A DNA stretch of 64,000 nt from Diphasiastrum complanatum (GCA_029204225.1 CM055104.1:54788538-54852537); one strand, 5' to 3'; counted from the stretch's first letter, positions 24,161 through 35,290 are shown. Made by a program: numbers and translations. The notes: generated by a model not told the origin, from the sequence alone.

Positions 24161-26030
24161 TCAATAATACCCATAAGAGTATGGTGGCCATTCCGGATAA
24201 CCTTGTTCATTGACAATTGGGTAGTTGAGGTATGCCATCGGAGGATTCCAAGATAAATCTTGCTGATATAATGGATCCTCATAGATCGGTGCAACTGGTC
24301 CCAATGTCATGGACTCCCCCAAATCATAATGTGGATATGACGTGCTTGCTTGATGCTCTTGTCTGTCCAAGTATTCGAAGTATGCATCAACCTGACGACT
24401 TTCCTCAGCAGTCAATATCATAGATTTAGGACAAGGCTTTGTCATTGTAGGTGCTAGTTCTTGCTGTACAATTGGCCATTTTGGGCTTGGATTTCTTGGA
24501 TTTGGCCTTTGAATAATGGATATACCCCGAATTGGCGTTAATTTGGGGGTCTATTGAATTGTGGAACAATTAGACTTTGGTTGAATCTTGCTCGTTGAGG
24601 GGCAATCATCAACTTTAGTCTTCTCTTGGTCATTGCACTTCTCCGTTGAAGGCTGCGTGATGGCACTGTTCCTTGGATCTTGTGTTGAATTGCCTTCAAG
24701 TTGCTCTGTTGACACTAGTCCCCTTTGTAATTCATCACTAAGAATTCTTTGTAGTGATTGCCTCAAGAGACTTGGTAAAATCCGTTGGACTTCGTCGGAT
24801 GCCAATTTCTTGACTTCCTCAGTTACCATTGGCATGATGGATTCTACCATCTATGTCTTCTGTGATGGTTTTACTTGTTTGCCAGAGGGTATCTTTGCGT
24901 ACTTTGGGACTTTTGCCAGATTGTCCTCTTCGTCATTCGTTTCATAATCCGGTGGCATTAAGATTTTTCTTTTGTAGTACGTTCGAGGTGGAAGAATTAT
25001 CCCAGGTGAATGTCGGTCTACATAGGCCAAATGCCTCCTGGCTATTTGTGAATTTCTCATTGGGCAATCTCGGCATGGATGATTAACTCTGCATCATGAA
25101 CACGAGGGATCAAATGTGGACGAATCCCCTCGGTGTGGACATTCAGCACGGCGGTGTTTTCCTCCGCATCCATAGCACCCAACTGAGTGTAGTATGCCAT
25201 CACCTCTAAGTTGATAGGCATACCCCTTAGGATCTTCCACAAAATAGACTGGTAGGCTGTTATGGTCCTCCATTGAATTCGGTGACATGCAAGAGGATAT
25301 AACCAAAACTTCTACCTTGCCACTATTTGTTGAAGAAACTCGTGATTTACATGGATCAATCTGACATCCATCCTTCTAGTGAGCTCCTTGTTGACTTGAT
25401 TTTTCTTCTGACCGTTGAACCATTGGATCTTGTTGTCGACAACCTGTTGTTCTGTATTTTGTCCTTCTAACAAGCGCGAATTCTTGATGGACACCTGGTA
25501 CTTGGATGATCCCCAAAGCAGAAGGTACATTCATCCTTTTCAAGAAACTTAATAGAGCGAGCATAAGCTTGCTGATAGCTTGAACTGCAAGGTTCTTGGT
25601 CTTCCGCTGCACTTGATCTGCTTGACCTTGCTGCACTTTGTTGCCTTGCATGGGGTTCCATTCTTGTTGGATCATTGCTTGTTGTCGACCTTTGTTCCTC
25701 TGATTCCCCATCTGGATAGGGAAAATCCTTCTTCCCGAGTGAGATTTCCATCAAGGCAGCATCCTTACAAAGTTGTGCAAGCGACGCATAGGATGCTAAC
25801 TCTTCCATACCAGATCTGATCCTTTTGGACAGTCTGGCATAGTATTTTGCTATGATGATCTATTGGAGAATTGGGGGATCACAATCCTTCACTAGATGAT
25901 AGATTCGATAGGTGTAGTCTCAGATTGTTTCAGTAGAAAACTTTTGTAATTTCGATAATCCTACAAGGGCGGTCTCCATAGTTCAGCACTAGAATGTCGC
26001 AAAGTAGCTGGTTGGTGAATTGCTTCAAGG
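24161..26030 (-). pseudogene. Gag-like polyprotein of the non-autonomous LTR element, frameshifted
   Basis: Minus-strand fragments follow each other from about 26030 to 24161: a capsid-like segment with several stops (25860-26030); an open part from 25808 with a first zinc knuckle, C-T-F-C-F-G-D-H-P-S-T-R-C; a second knuckle, C-Y-G-C-G-G-K-H-R-R-A-E-C, near 25150-25190; a D-Y-E-T-N-D-E-E-D-N acidic stretch; a Glu/Leu-rich probable helix (24551-24850); and a Pro/Tyr-rich tail ending Y-S-Y-G-Y-Y (24161). Both knuckles have the spacing CX2CX3HX4C seen in many plant gag proteins. Several frameshifts separate the parts, so this copy is probably inactive. There is no pol between its end and the LTR at 23884. 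Confidence 0.65.
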
Positions 26031-26689
26031 TTTGCTCAATGACTATGGTGTTCCAACTTTTTATTTTCTTTTTTTTTTGAAGTGGAAGAAGAAAAAGAAG
26101 AGGAGAAAAGAATCAAGAAAAGAGGGATCCGTATGGATATGAACAGAAACAGAAATGGATTTAACAGATAACCGCAATGAAAGTTACACTGTCAAGAGAA
26201 TATGGACATGGACAGAAGAGTGATGAATGGTTGGTATGGATGGTGGTGGAAACTGATTTTTCTTGGTACTGATCAACTTGATCTGAGGTTCATTCACTTG
26301 GTTCAGTCCAGGGATGTTGGATCTTGATGGATATTGCAACTGCAACCTAGATTTGACAAGATCTAATCAATTTCAGTTGGCTAATAGTGTGATTTTAGCC
26401 CCTTTTCTTGGTTCTTTGTGGTTTTTTTGTTTTTTTTTGGTTGAGATTTCTTCATATTTGAATGAATCTAATCTTCAACCTTCCTACAGTAGTTGTATAT
26501 GGACCATTTCTAGACAATGTGAGTTCTGCAAGAGTTCTTGATGGGCAGATTTGTCAGGATCTTGAAAAAACTCAGTTTTTTGGCACTTTTTGGCACTTTT
26601 TCTTAGATATTTCTAAATCTAACCATTGGATCCCCACAAAAATTCCACAGTAGTCAGATCTTGGTTAGATCTATCTAAAAAATTCTTTT

Positions 26690-28340
26690 AAAGCTACTTC
26701 CCAGCAGATCTCAAAAAATCATGGAAAAAAGTGTATTTTTGGGGGTCTTTTTGCAAAATTTTAAGATTTTCTGGGAACAAACCCTTGAAGACTAGTATGC
26801 ACTTGTATCTCAGTCAAATTCACCTGCTCACCAAGCTGCAAGAGTTACTTCCCAAGGAAACTGAAAAAATCTTGAAAAAAGTGCATTTTTTGTGGATTTT
26901 TTCCAGAATTTTAAGATTTTCTAGGAACAAACCCTCGCAGACTAGTATGCACTTGTATCTCAGTAAGATTCAGCTTCTCACCTAGCTGCAAGAGCTACTT
27001 CGCAAGGAAACTCAAAAAATCTTGAAAAAAGTGCACTTTTGGGGGGTTTTTTTGTAAAATTTTAAGATTTTCTGGGAACAAACCCTTGCAGACTGGTATA
27101 CACTTGTATCTCAGCCAGATTCACCTGCTCACCAAGGTGCGAGAGTTACTTCCCAAGGAAACTCAAAAAAACTTGAAAAAAGTGCATGTTTTTGGGGTTT
27201 TTTTTGTTTTCTGAGAAAAAACCCTCGCAGACTGGTATACACTTGTATCGTAGTTAGATTCACCTGCTCACCAAGCTGCAAGAGCTACTTCCCATAGAAA
27301 CTCAAAAAGTCTTGAAAAAAGTGCATTTTCTTGTGGTTTTTCTGCAAATTTTTAAAATTTTCTAAGAAAAAACCCTTGCAGACTGGTATGCACTTGTATC
27401 TCAGTCAGATTCACCTGCTCACTAAGCTGCAAGAGTTACTTCCCAAGGAAACTCAATTTTTTTTGAAAAAAGTGCATTTTTTTGTGGTTTTTTTGCAAAA
27501 TTTTAAGATTTTCTGGGAACAAACCCTTTTAGACTGGTATGCACCTATATCTTATTCAGATTCAGCTGCTCACCAAGCTATGAGAGTTACTTCTCAATGA
27601 AACTCGAAAAATCTTTAAAAAAGTGCATTTTTTTGGGGGGGTTTTGGCAAAAGTTTAGGATTTTCTGGGAAAAAACCCTCACAGACTGGTATGCACTTGT
27701 ATCTCAGTCAAATTCAGCTACTTACCAAGCTGCAAGAGTTACTTCTCAAGGGAACTCAAAATATCTTGAAAAAACTGCATTTTCTTGTAGTTTTTTTGCA
27801 AAATTTTAGGATTTTCTGGGAACAAACCCTTGCAGACTGGTATGCACTTGTATCTCAGTCAGCTTCAGCTGCTCACCAAGCTGCAAGAGTTACTTCCCTA
27901 GGAAACTCAACAAATCCTGAAAAAACTGCATTTTTTGGGGGTTTTTTGGCCAAATTTTGAGATTTTTTGGGAACTAATCTTTGCAGGCTGGTATGTGCTT
28001 GTATCTGAGCCAGATCCACTTGCTTACCAAGCTGCGAGAGTTACTTCCTAGGGAAACTCAGAAATTTGTTGTCTGAGGAGGTTTTAGACCACTTTTTGCC
28101 CTTGGGAACCTTCATAGGGGCACTTTTTTTGGGATCTAACTCTCGCAGACTTCTCTGTGTCCTTGTCTCAATGAGATGAAACTTCAGAGAGCTTTGCGAA
28201 GGTTAGTTTTGAGTTTTGAAAAAAAAATTGATTTTTACAAAGGATTTTTGAATTTTTTTGGGTTTTTCTCTGTTTTTTCAAAATCTGATGAGAACTAACC
28301 CTCGCAGGCTTCTATGCAGGTCTGGGACAGTACCCTGGAG
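26690..28340 (-). repeat. Tandem array of ~150 bp units in the element leader
   Basis: The anchor GACTGGTATGCACTTGTATCTCAG recurs, with variants, at about 26791, 26941, 27092, 27231, 27382, 27533, 27685, 27836 and 27987, and in degraded form near 28146 and 28309. Spacing is 150-152 bp except for one of ~140 and the two degraded units. Each unit continues with CACCAAGCTGCAAGAGTTACTTCC, a GAAACTC/AAAAAATCTTG block and a T-rich GTTTTTTTGCAAAATTTT segment. The array lies between the PBS (28703) and gag, so it is part of the transcribed leader. The plus-strand frames across it are by-products of the repeat. Confidence 0.9.
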
Positions 28341-28702
28341 CTGCTGCCAGTCATGCGAAGGTTCATGCCCACTGGTTTTTGAGAAATCAAAATCTGATGA
28401 GATTTTGCCTCTCTCTTTCCCTCCAAAAACATATTTTGAGTTTTTTTTTCTAATTTTTATGGATTTTATGGATTAATAAAGGGATTGGGTGCCTGGATCT
28501 GATCCTCCCACCCCACAATGTCTCCCTACAGTTGAAACAAACAAAAATATCACAAAAAAACGGCAAAGACTAACACTACTAACACTATTCTACCCTTAAA
28601 ATTCGATTTTTTGGTGAAAATGAATGGTGAGAGAGAAGAAAATAGAGAGGGAGAGAGAGGAAGAGATTAAGAAAACTATGCGGCGAAGCGAGTGTGTGGC
28701 GC

Positions 28703-28720
28703 TCCCCGACAACGGCACCA
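28703..28720 (-). other. Primer-binding site complementary to tRNA-Asp
   Basis: TGGTGCCGTTGTCGGGGA on the minus strand pairs with the 3' end of plant tRNA-Asp with one or two mismatches or G-U pairs. It lies immediately inside the right LTR, as expected for first-strand priming. Confidence 0.75.
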
Positions 28721-28721
28721 T

Positions 28722-28911
28722 TGTTGTGTCGTCGATGTAGCATAGGGGTCCGTCGCTGGGAGCGACAACCTCGCCTTCACCTGCATAGCAAGAATAGAGA
28801 GGGAGAGGAGAGAGAGGAGAAAAGAGAGTGGAGAGAGGGAGAGAGAGAACGTCTAGGTTGAGAAAGGCTTTGGGGGCTTGAGCGCCTATCCAAGTTATTC
28901 TATCCCAACAT

Positions 28912-29001
<90 letters not shown>

Positions 29002-29391
29002 GGAGATGGAGAAACCAAGAGAATTTTATTAGAATGAGAATGGAAGATGATACAATACAAAGGAAATGGCTCCCTCTTATAGATTTTAGAGGTGAGCCTC
29101 CTTCACTCTCATTGGCCACTTCATTGGGGCAAGGATTCTAATCCAAGCCTTTAAAATAAACACAACTTAAATCTATTGGTGCACAAGGGCACTCACATGA
29201 TTCATGTGAGTTTTAAGTTGGACCCTTTTAGCTTTTTTATTTGCAACTTGACTTAGGGCCTCTAATGTCATTTTAGAGTTTTAAGCCCCTAGTCTCTTAT
29301 TCCTAGGAATTACAACTTGCTACTTGTGCTGGGTTGGGCTTACACGCACAGGATGCCAGTGCCCTCACACTTATCACCCTACTTACAATGT
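28722..29391 (-). repeat. Right (5') LTR of the gag-only element
   Basis: Near-identical direct repeat of 23235-23884 plus the tail CGACACAACA reaching the primer-binding site. Its outer end interrupts an open coding frame of the neighbouring element at about 29390. Confidence 0.85.
28915..28998. repeat. (GA)n microsatellite within the right LTR
   Basis: About 42 GA units, 13 bp longer than its counterpart in the left LTR. Confidence 0.97.
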
Positions 29392-31051
29392 ATGCACTTG
29401 TTGCTTTGCATCCTGCACGGCCTTGTCCACCTGATCTTGTGCAATTGTCAGGTCATTCTACAGGGAGCTGATGTATTCTTCGAGGCGATCAACCTGTTGC
29501 TGTGTCGTCTTCTTTTCAGCTTCTAATTTTTCTTCATGCTGCTTGGCGATCTTCAATTCTCGGTTCAGTTGAACAATTTTCTGGCTGATGAGAGTGTTTT
29601 CAAACCTCGTATCTGAAATTCTCTGCTCCATTTCTTTTTCCTTATCAAGCCTAGACTGGATCACTTGCGTAAGGCTTGAGACCAAACCAAGAGCATCACC
29701 AGAATCTATTGTTGTGGAGGTGGTAGCAGCAGAAGGACCTGATGGTACTATCCTTGGTTGGCGTGGAAGAGGTGTCGAAAATTTTCTTCTTCAAAGGGGT
29801 CCTCCTCTTCATAGCCCTCAGGCACTGTGGCATCGAACTACTTCGGTGATTTCACAGCTTGCTCGACCCGAAGTGTGGCTGGTGTGGCTTCAACTTGAGG
29901 TTGCTGGGGTAAATGGCATGAATTTTCAACATCAACAGTAGTATCATGGAATTGTTCGGATCCTCTCCTAGAGGATTGGAGTTCAAAGGGCGCAAGGCTC
30001 TGGGGCATTTCAAAAACTTCGGAGGACCCAAGGGGGTCAGAATCATCGAACATATCCATAAAGTACTACATGTTTGGTGAAACAACTTCGGTGTGCGGGA
30101 GTGATGCAGCCTGGGCAGTTGTGATGAGAATGGTAGCCCCAATAGTCACAGACTATCTTTGAGTGGAAGCAGAGGCAAGGAAAGCATCAGAGGCGGGGGG
30201 AATAGGAAGTTCAGTGCGAGTAGTAGCTGGGAGTGGAAGCACAGCTGACGATGTATGCCTAGTACGATGACGTGACGCGGAAGGCAAGTCAGGAATGATG
30301 ATCTCACTGCGTGAACGACATTGACTATGTGAACTAGAGGCCTGGTGGGATGACTCGGTCGGTGCTTCTTTATAAATCGAAAGCACAGAATCCAGGTGAA
30401 AGCCATTTTCAAGGTGGGAGGTCGCTAGAAGAGATAACAAGAGGCCAACAATGAACTGCTGCTTGGTATTGCTCTTAATGGCTCATTTGAGCTCACCAGA
30501 AACAGTCTTGAACCAGTTATACGGTTCGAGAGGGGCCTTGGCTATCTTGACATAAGACTCGACTATCCTATGTAGGATTTGAGAAGTGATGCGGTCTTTC
30601 CTAAGGTTGCCAGTGTATGGCAGGCTCAGTGATGGCATCTAGGAGGTAGCCGTCATTGGTCCAATGCAAATCATTTGTTAGGTCTATATAAGGCTTAATA
30701 GCCTGTTTGGCCTGCTTATGGTTGGGTGAGGCTTGAGTACCAGACGTTATGCCTATGGCAGCAAGGGCGGCCTCAGTCACGCGCACCTTGTTTGTGGCTC
30801 CTTGAAAGGTGATGTAAAACTTGGATTTCTCCTCCTTCCACGTGCTGAAGGCAAGGGTGATAAAATTCATATTGATTCTCCCTGAAAAGGCTCTCTCATG
30901 AATACCCATTGTAGTAAGCAGAGGCTCCGCAAGGGTCATCCACCCACTGAGTGACCATGCTTGTGCTAGGAAGTATCATGATATCCGTAGTAGATGGGAC
31001 ATCATGATGGATAGTATAACGAGGCGACTGGGATGTATCTGTGGAAGACAT
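29391..31051 (-). pseudogene. Unrecognised TE-associated protein with C-terminal coiled coil
   Basis: I do not recognise the family. Minus-strand frames line up as one protein from ATG 31051 (M-S-S-T-D-T-S-Q-S-P-R-Y) through a globular-looking part at 30939-30601 (T-W-K-E-E-K-S-K-F-Y-I-T-F; A-A-L-A-A-I-G-I-T-S-G), R-I-V-E-S-Y-V-K-I-A-K-A-P near 30560, a Ser/Pro-rich linker (30440-29840) and a heptad-like helix (29685-29458: I-S-D-T-R-F-E-N-T-L-I-S-Q-K-I-V-Q-L-N-R) that continues past one stop to the LTR junction at 29390. At least one frameshift (near 30940) and a few stops break it. It lies downstream of a leader and an LTR related to those of the gag-only element, so it is probably element-encoded. 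A captured host gene is the alternative. Confidence 0.45.
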
Positions 31052-31269
31052 GATGATCAAAAACAAAAAGTAAGACGCGCGAGTGTATAACAAAAAACAG
31101 TTCAGAAAGTTTGGAAGGCTTGGTCACTAAAAAAATTGGCAAGAGCTTCGCTAGCACAAGTGGGAAATAAATCGAATTCAACCAACTTATAAGTGAATTT
31201 GGAGGGTCCATTACACTGAATACTAGTTTGGCTGATCAGTTCTGAACAAAAATTTGCAGGCATGTATAG

Positions 31270-32160
31270 TACTGTGAAAATAGGCTATAAAAATCTCGGC
31301 GAAGGTTTCTGAGGAACTGAACCTATTCGGTGAACGTTTTCCAGGGTTGGCGAAGGATGAACCTTCGCCCAAGAGGGTCCTTCGCCCAAGTATTGTCATA
31401 AATACATTTTTTCAAGATCTGAATCTATGGCCCACCTAATTTTGACATTTTAAGACCGTCTAACATGTCAGTGAACGTTCCTAATGAGAGTAAGGTGTTC
31501 GGTGAAGGTTCCCTAGGCGAAGATTGGCTCGACGAAGGTTCAGCAGTGCTATTTTGAAAAAAAAACTCTATGACCAGATTTTTTTTGACAATTTATATGG
31601 AAATAACCTTCACCGAACTCTCAGATTCAAAATCTGACACAAATAAAGCTAGGGTAAACCCGACGAAGGTTTCTGACACAAAAAAAAACACTATTTATGT
31701 AGTTTGGCGAGGGTAAAAATCAAGAATTTATATGATCTGGATAGGAAGAATGTTCGCCGAACTCAAAAATAGTATTTTACTATAAATAGAATGTTTTGGA
31801 AACTTGGCGAAGGTTTTGGCAAAAAATCAAGAGTAATACTGGTATTTTTGCAAAAAAAAAATCTTTTTTGACAAAAATATGGCAATATGACATATGATCC
31901 TCTGAGAAAACCTTCTATTTCTGATATTATTCTTTGCCGACCTGGTAGTAGATAGATTTGAATCACACATATGCACAGTGAATCGGACGAAGGTTCTTTT
32001 TCTGTATTCTTAGAGTTTGATAATTTTTTGGTGTTTTTTGATGGTTATTCTGATGTTTTTGAAAATCTGCTAGGAAGGATTGTTCGCCCTTCAAACTGGA
32101 GGTTCTATGATCAAAACTGAAGGTGTCTGCAACTCGGTGAAGGTATCCTAAAAGAGGGCA
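31270..32160. repeat. Leader with dispersed GGCGAAGGTT / AACCTTCGCC motifs
   Basis: GGCGAAGGTT, GGTGAAGGTT, GACGAAGGTT and their inverses occur about fifteen times in ~900 bp (for example near 31297, 31347, 31362, 31380, 31510, 31535, 31665, 31803, 31985, 32138), otherwise AT-rich. It occupies the place between LTR and ORF of the second LTR element. No frame of interest. Confidence 0.6.
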
Positions 32161-32279
32161 AAAAGTTATCAGCTCTGATGATGATTTTTGCCTCCTTTTG
32201 ACGAGGAACTTGGCCTCTAAATCCAAATAATAACATGCAATCCCATTAACACAATTGATAAATCCAAATAAAGCATGAG

Positions 32280-32703
32280 AGATGGAGGAAAAGTGATAGA
32301 GAGCAAGGACATTCATAAATCCACTTCACAAGAGAACCAATTTGCTTTATTGAAATGAAGAATGAACATGTGTAGGAACTCGAGTTGGTCCCTTCTTATA
32401 GTAGACAGGAGGACCTTGGCCTCTGAATCCTATTGGTCCATTTCTGCCTCCCTAATTATTCAAATTTAAAAAATAGTGGGAACCATCCAGAATTGGAGGG
32501 AAACCCAACCTTATTCACTAACTTGACATTTAGGCCCTGCGACATTAAAAGTCCCGCAAAAAGGCCTAAAGTCCTTTTATTGACTTTGTAATTAATCAAA
32601 ACTATGTGATCATCGGGTTGGACTTACACACGCAGGGTGCCAAATCCCTCTCACTTGTTAACTAGGGTTAGGGTTGCCTTGGGATCCGCAATCCCTCCAA
32701 CAC
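32280..32703 (-). repeat. LTR of the second minus-strand element (related to the gag-only element's LTR)
   Basis: On the minus strand it starts TGTTGGAGGGATTGCGG at 32703. The segment AACAAGTGAGAGGGATTTGG with TGTAAGTCCAACCC parallels ATAAGTGTGAGGGCATTGGC with TGTAAGACCAACCC of the gag-only LTR. The CCTATTGGTCCA and GACATT...AAAGTC blocks are also in equivalent order. The 3' boundary and PBS were not found. The 5' edge interrupts a copia RT fragment. Confidence 0.6.
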
Positions 32704-33185
32704 TAACAACATAGCATATATCTGTCCTAGCTGTGATAAGGTAAATCAAGCTTCCTACCAATTGTCTATACAATATAGTCTCAAATGGTTGTGACTCATC
32801 AAGCTTAGAACACTTTTTTACCTGACTCGATATGGGTGTCCACTACAATCCTGCAGTCTAAACCTGTGCATCAATTCCCTGACATACTTGAATTGAGTTA
32901 GCCCCACTTCGTGTCCTTTTTGCCACACTTTATGTTGATATCCATCATATTGAATTGATTCATTAGATTAGTCTCGATTATATCTACCACACTTTGATTA
33001 TTTTCAGTAATAATCAAGTCATCAACATAGAGTGCAACCAAAGCAATCACATCATCAAAGCATAAGACGTAGAGATTAGGGTCTGAGTGTGTTCTCACCA
33101 TCTCCTTAGATCAAAAGCATGCATCAATCTCGCTGTACCACGCACGTGGTTGTTGTTTTAGGCCATAAAGTTTCTTGTAGATGTT
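32704..33185 (-). pseudogene. Ty1/copia reverse transcriptase fragment
   Basis: Minus strand: Y-K-K-L-Y-G-L-K-Q-Q-P-R-A-W-Y near 33140-33180, then Y-V-D-D-L-I-I with the catalytic Asp pair (33020-33060), L-T-Q-F-K-Y-V-R-E-L and G-Q-I-Y-A-M-L-L. These are the consecutive palm blocks of copia RT. Stops and frameshifts are present. It ends exactly where the LTR starting at 32703 begins, so that element inserted into it. Confidence 0.8.
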
Positions 33186-33488
33186 TCAAATTTCAAGTAT
33201 GTGTTTACAATGATGGTATTCTACTGAGTGTAATTTATCTTGAATTAAACGTAGCTTAAATTGGTTGCTAATTATGGGAATTTGAGAGTTGAATGATGAC
33301 ACGTGGAACATGTCATTTCCACCTATTTTAGGATTGCATGCTTATACGATCACCTTACGAATTTCATATGGTTGCATTATGTAACATTCGTACTTTCAAA
33401 GTAAAATGCTTTTATTTGAAGTCATACTTTTTGAGCTAAAGATTGAGCGATATTTCTTTGTCACTACTCAAGAGTACACTCTCGAGTA

Positions 33489-33552
<64 letters not shown>
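33489..33552. repeat. Compound (CT)n(CA)n microsatellite
   Basis: About 12 CT units pass directly into about 20 CA units. Confidence 0.95.
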
Positions 33553-33560
<8 letters not shown>

Positions 33561-34248
33561 CTTCATGCACACACACATTCATGCGTGCGAACATGCAAAA
33601 TATGACTTCAAGTAGAAGAAAGTTTAAGGTAAACAAGTAAATGACGGAGCCAAAATTTAATGTGTATTTATGGCAAAAATCACTCTGATGCTACCAATTG
33701 CGGTAAGATATTCCCTACCGCATGGGTTGCCTTTATCACATGCTTAGTCTGTTAGGAGTGTCACATACGCTAGGGACATCAAGATTATAATCCTTGGACC
33801 ACAATCATTGTTCTACTAGTCTTGTTGTTCCACACATTATACCAACTCACTAGCGTTGCTCACCCATGGGTAACCAATTGCACTTTTAGGACTTTGAGGA
33901 ATTGGAAATGTGTTCCAATCAATTCTTAGATGACAATTGGGAACCATTGGCTCGTAGCTAGGCAACACAAGAGTTCTTGTTGCCTGTAGCATAGTTTTGC
34001 CATAAGAGGTCGGTCGCTTTTCGGGTATCGGCCACATGAGCGTAATTCAACCCTCATTGCACATGGTGCACAAGGACGTACGCAGGAGACTCAAGACAAT
34101 CTCCATCAACAAAGCACATCAAAATCTACTACTGATGTGGCAAGCCTTCAAAAAGCTCCTCGATCTTGTTTCTTATCTATCCACACAAGAGGATAATGTT
34201 GGATTGGGGCAAATTCTCCAGTGCCAGTGGCGGCACTGAGTGGCACAC

Positions 34249-34250
<2 letters not shown>
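33553..34250. other. Spacer with one unrecognised minus-strand frame
   Basis: The minus frame at 33837-34037 (66 codons) reads P-S-Y-E-P-M-V-P-N-C-H-L-R-I-D and does not look low-complexity, but has no family I recognise and no visible exon partners. Otherwise nothing seen. Confidence 0.35.

Positions 34251-34290
<40 letters not shown>
34251..34290. repeat. (GA)n microsatellite
   Basis: About 19 GA units followed by a few TG units, then a pyrimidine-rich tract to 34450. Confidence 0.95.
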
Positions 34291-34292
<2 letters not shown>

Positions 34293-34794
34293 TGTGTGAC
34301 CACCAAAACCAGCAAAAGAAGCACGTGCTTGGCCTCGTGACCACATGTTCTCTTTTTATCTCTTTTGTTTTCCGCCTTTTCTCTCCCTCCTCCTCCTCCT
34401 CCTCTACGTTATCCTTTCTCCTTCTGCTACTTTTCTTCTCATGTGCTACTTTTCTCTGTTTTCCTGTTTTTGCCTATCCATTCTGGTCATCATCCATCCC
34501 TTCCACAGCCTGTCTTCACGGATCTGGGATATCGGAGCATGCCGGACCAGCTTTTGCACATTGTTCGTGCCAGGCAAGCTACAACTGATGATATCGCCTG
34601 CTGCAAGACCAGATTGGATCACCTTTTGCTGTTTCAATCGGAAGAATAACATCAGAATTGAGGTCTTGTGTGTCAGCAATTGATACTGGAAGAGTGGCGC
34701 CATTCAGTGGCAGGTACCTCTTCTTTTGAATGATGCCATTGTCGGATGTTGATCTGACAAATTTGCTTTGCTTTATGAAAACCTATTTCCCCCT

Positions 34795-35030
34795 TTTCGC
34801 TATGCATTTGCAAATATAGATCTACTATTCTCGCTCCCTATTCTATATTATGCAAAATACGGATATACCTATAGTATGCAAATACAGATATACTATCCTC
34901 CGTCCATGGCTATGTACCCAAAAGATGCAAATGCAGATATATACTTTCCTCCCGTTCAGCTATGTAGCTATAATATGAAAATGCAGATACACTATGTACC
35001 GACAATACGCAAATACAGTTACGTTTTCTA
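34795..35030. repeat. Irregular minisatellite with TATGCAAATACAGATATAC core
   Basis: Variants of the core occur at about 34807, 34849, 34874, 34924, 34974 and 35006, often followed by TATCCTCCGTNNNGCTATGTA. Spacing is 25-50 bp. Confidence 0.7.
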
Positions 35031-35204
35031 GATTTGATGGACACTACTGCATGGTTTGCTAGTGTATGGAGCAAGCATTTTGGTAGGTGCATACAATATG
35101 CATCGGTTGACTGGAAATTTTCTTTTTCTTCGTGTTCACACGTTGTCTGTAAAGAGTAGCCTTTAATGAAGCTGTTACTTGTAAGAATGGAAACTACACT
35201 GCGC

Positions 35205-35290
35205 ACTAGCCTAGTTGGATAAGGTGGTTGCTTAGTCCACAAAGGTGCAGCCTCAAGTTCCGGCTGCTGCAGAATAGGGATACTTCGAAG
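35205..35290 (+). repeat. Possible tRNA-derived SINE head
   Basis: TAGCCTAGTTGG resembles box A, and AAGTTCCGGCTGC about 45 bp later is a weaker box B. No cloverleaf and no clear tail. Confidence 0.35.

Larger units (their letters stand above)
23235..29391 (-). mobile_element. Gag-only LTR retroelement with near-identical LTRs
   Basis: Direct repeats of about 650-670 bp at 23235-23884 and 28722-29391 are nearly identical, including an internal GA run. A primer-binding site for tRNA-Asp (TGGTGCCGTTGTCGGGGA on the minus strand, 28720-28703) lies just inside the right copy, so the element is read leftward. The interior holds a leader with an array of ~150 bp units, then gag-like frames (26000-24161). 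No protease, RT or integrase is visible. It therefore looks like a non-autonomous element of Ty3/gypsy affinity (tRNA-Asp PBS and the CX2CX3HX4C knuckle are found in such elements), dependent on a partner's Pol. No target-site duplication is evident. Confidence 0.8.

Noticed and set aside
26731-27960. Series of plus-strand frames of 70-90 codons with similar sequences
   Set aside because: They are the same ~150 bp tandem unit translated repeatedly. Frame changes between units and orientation opposite to the element argue against a protein.
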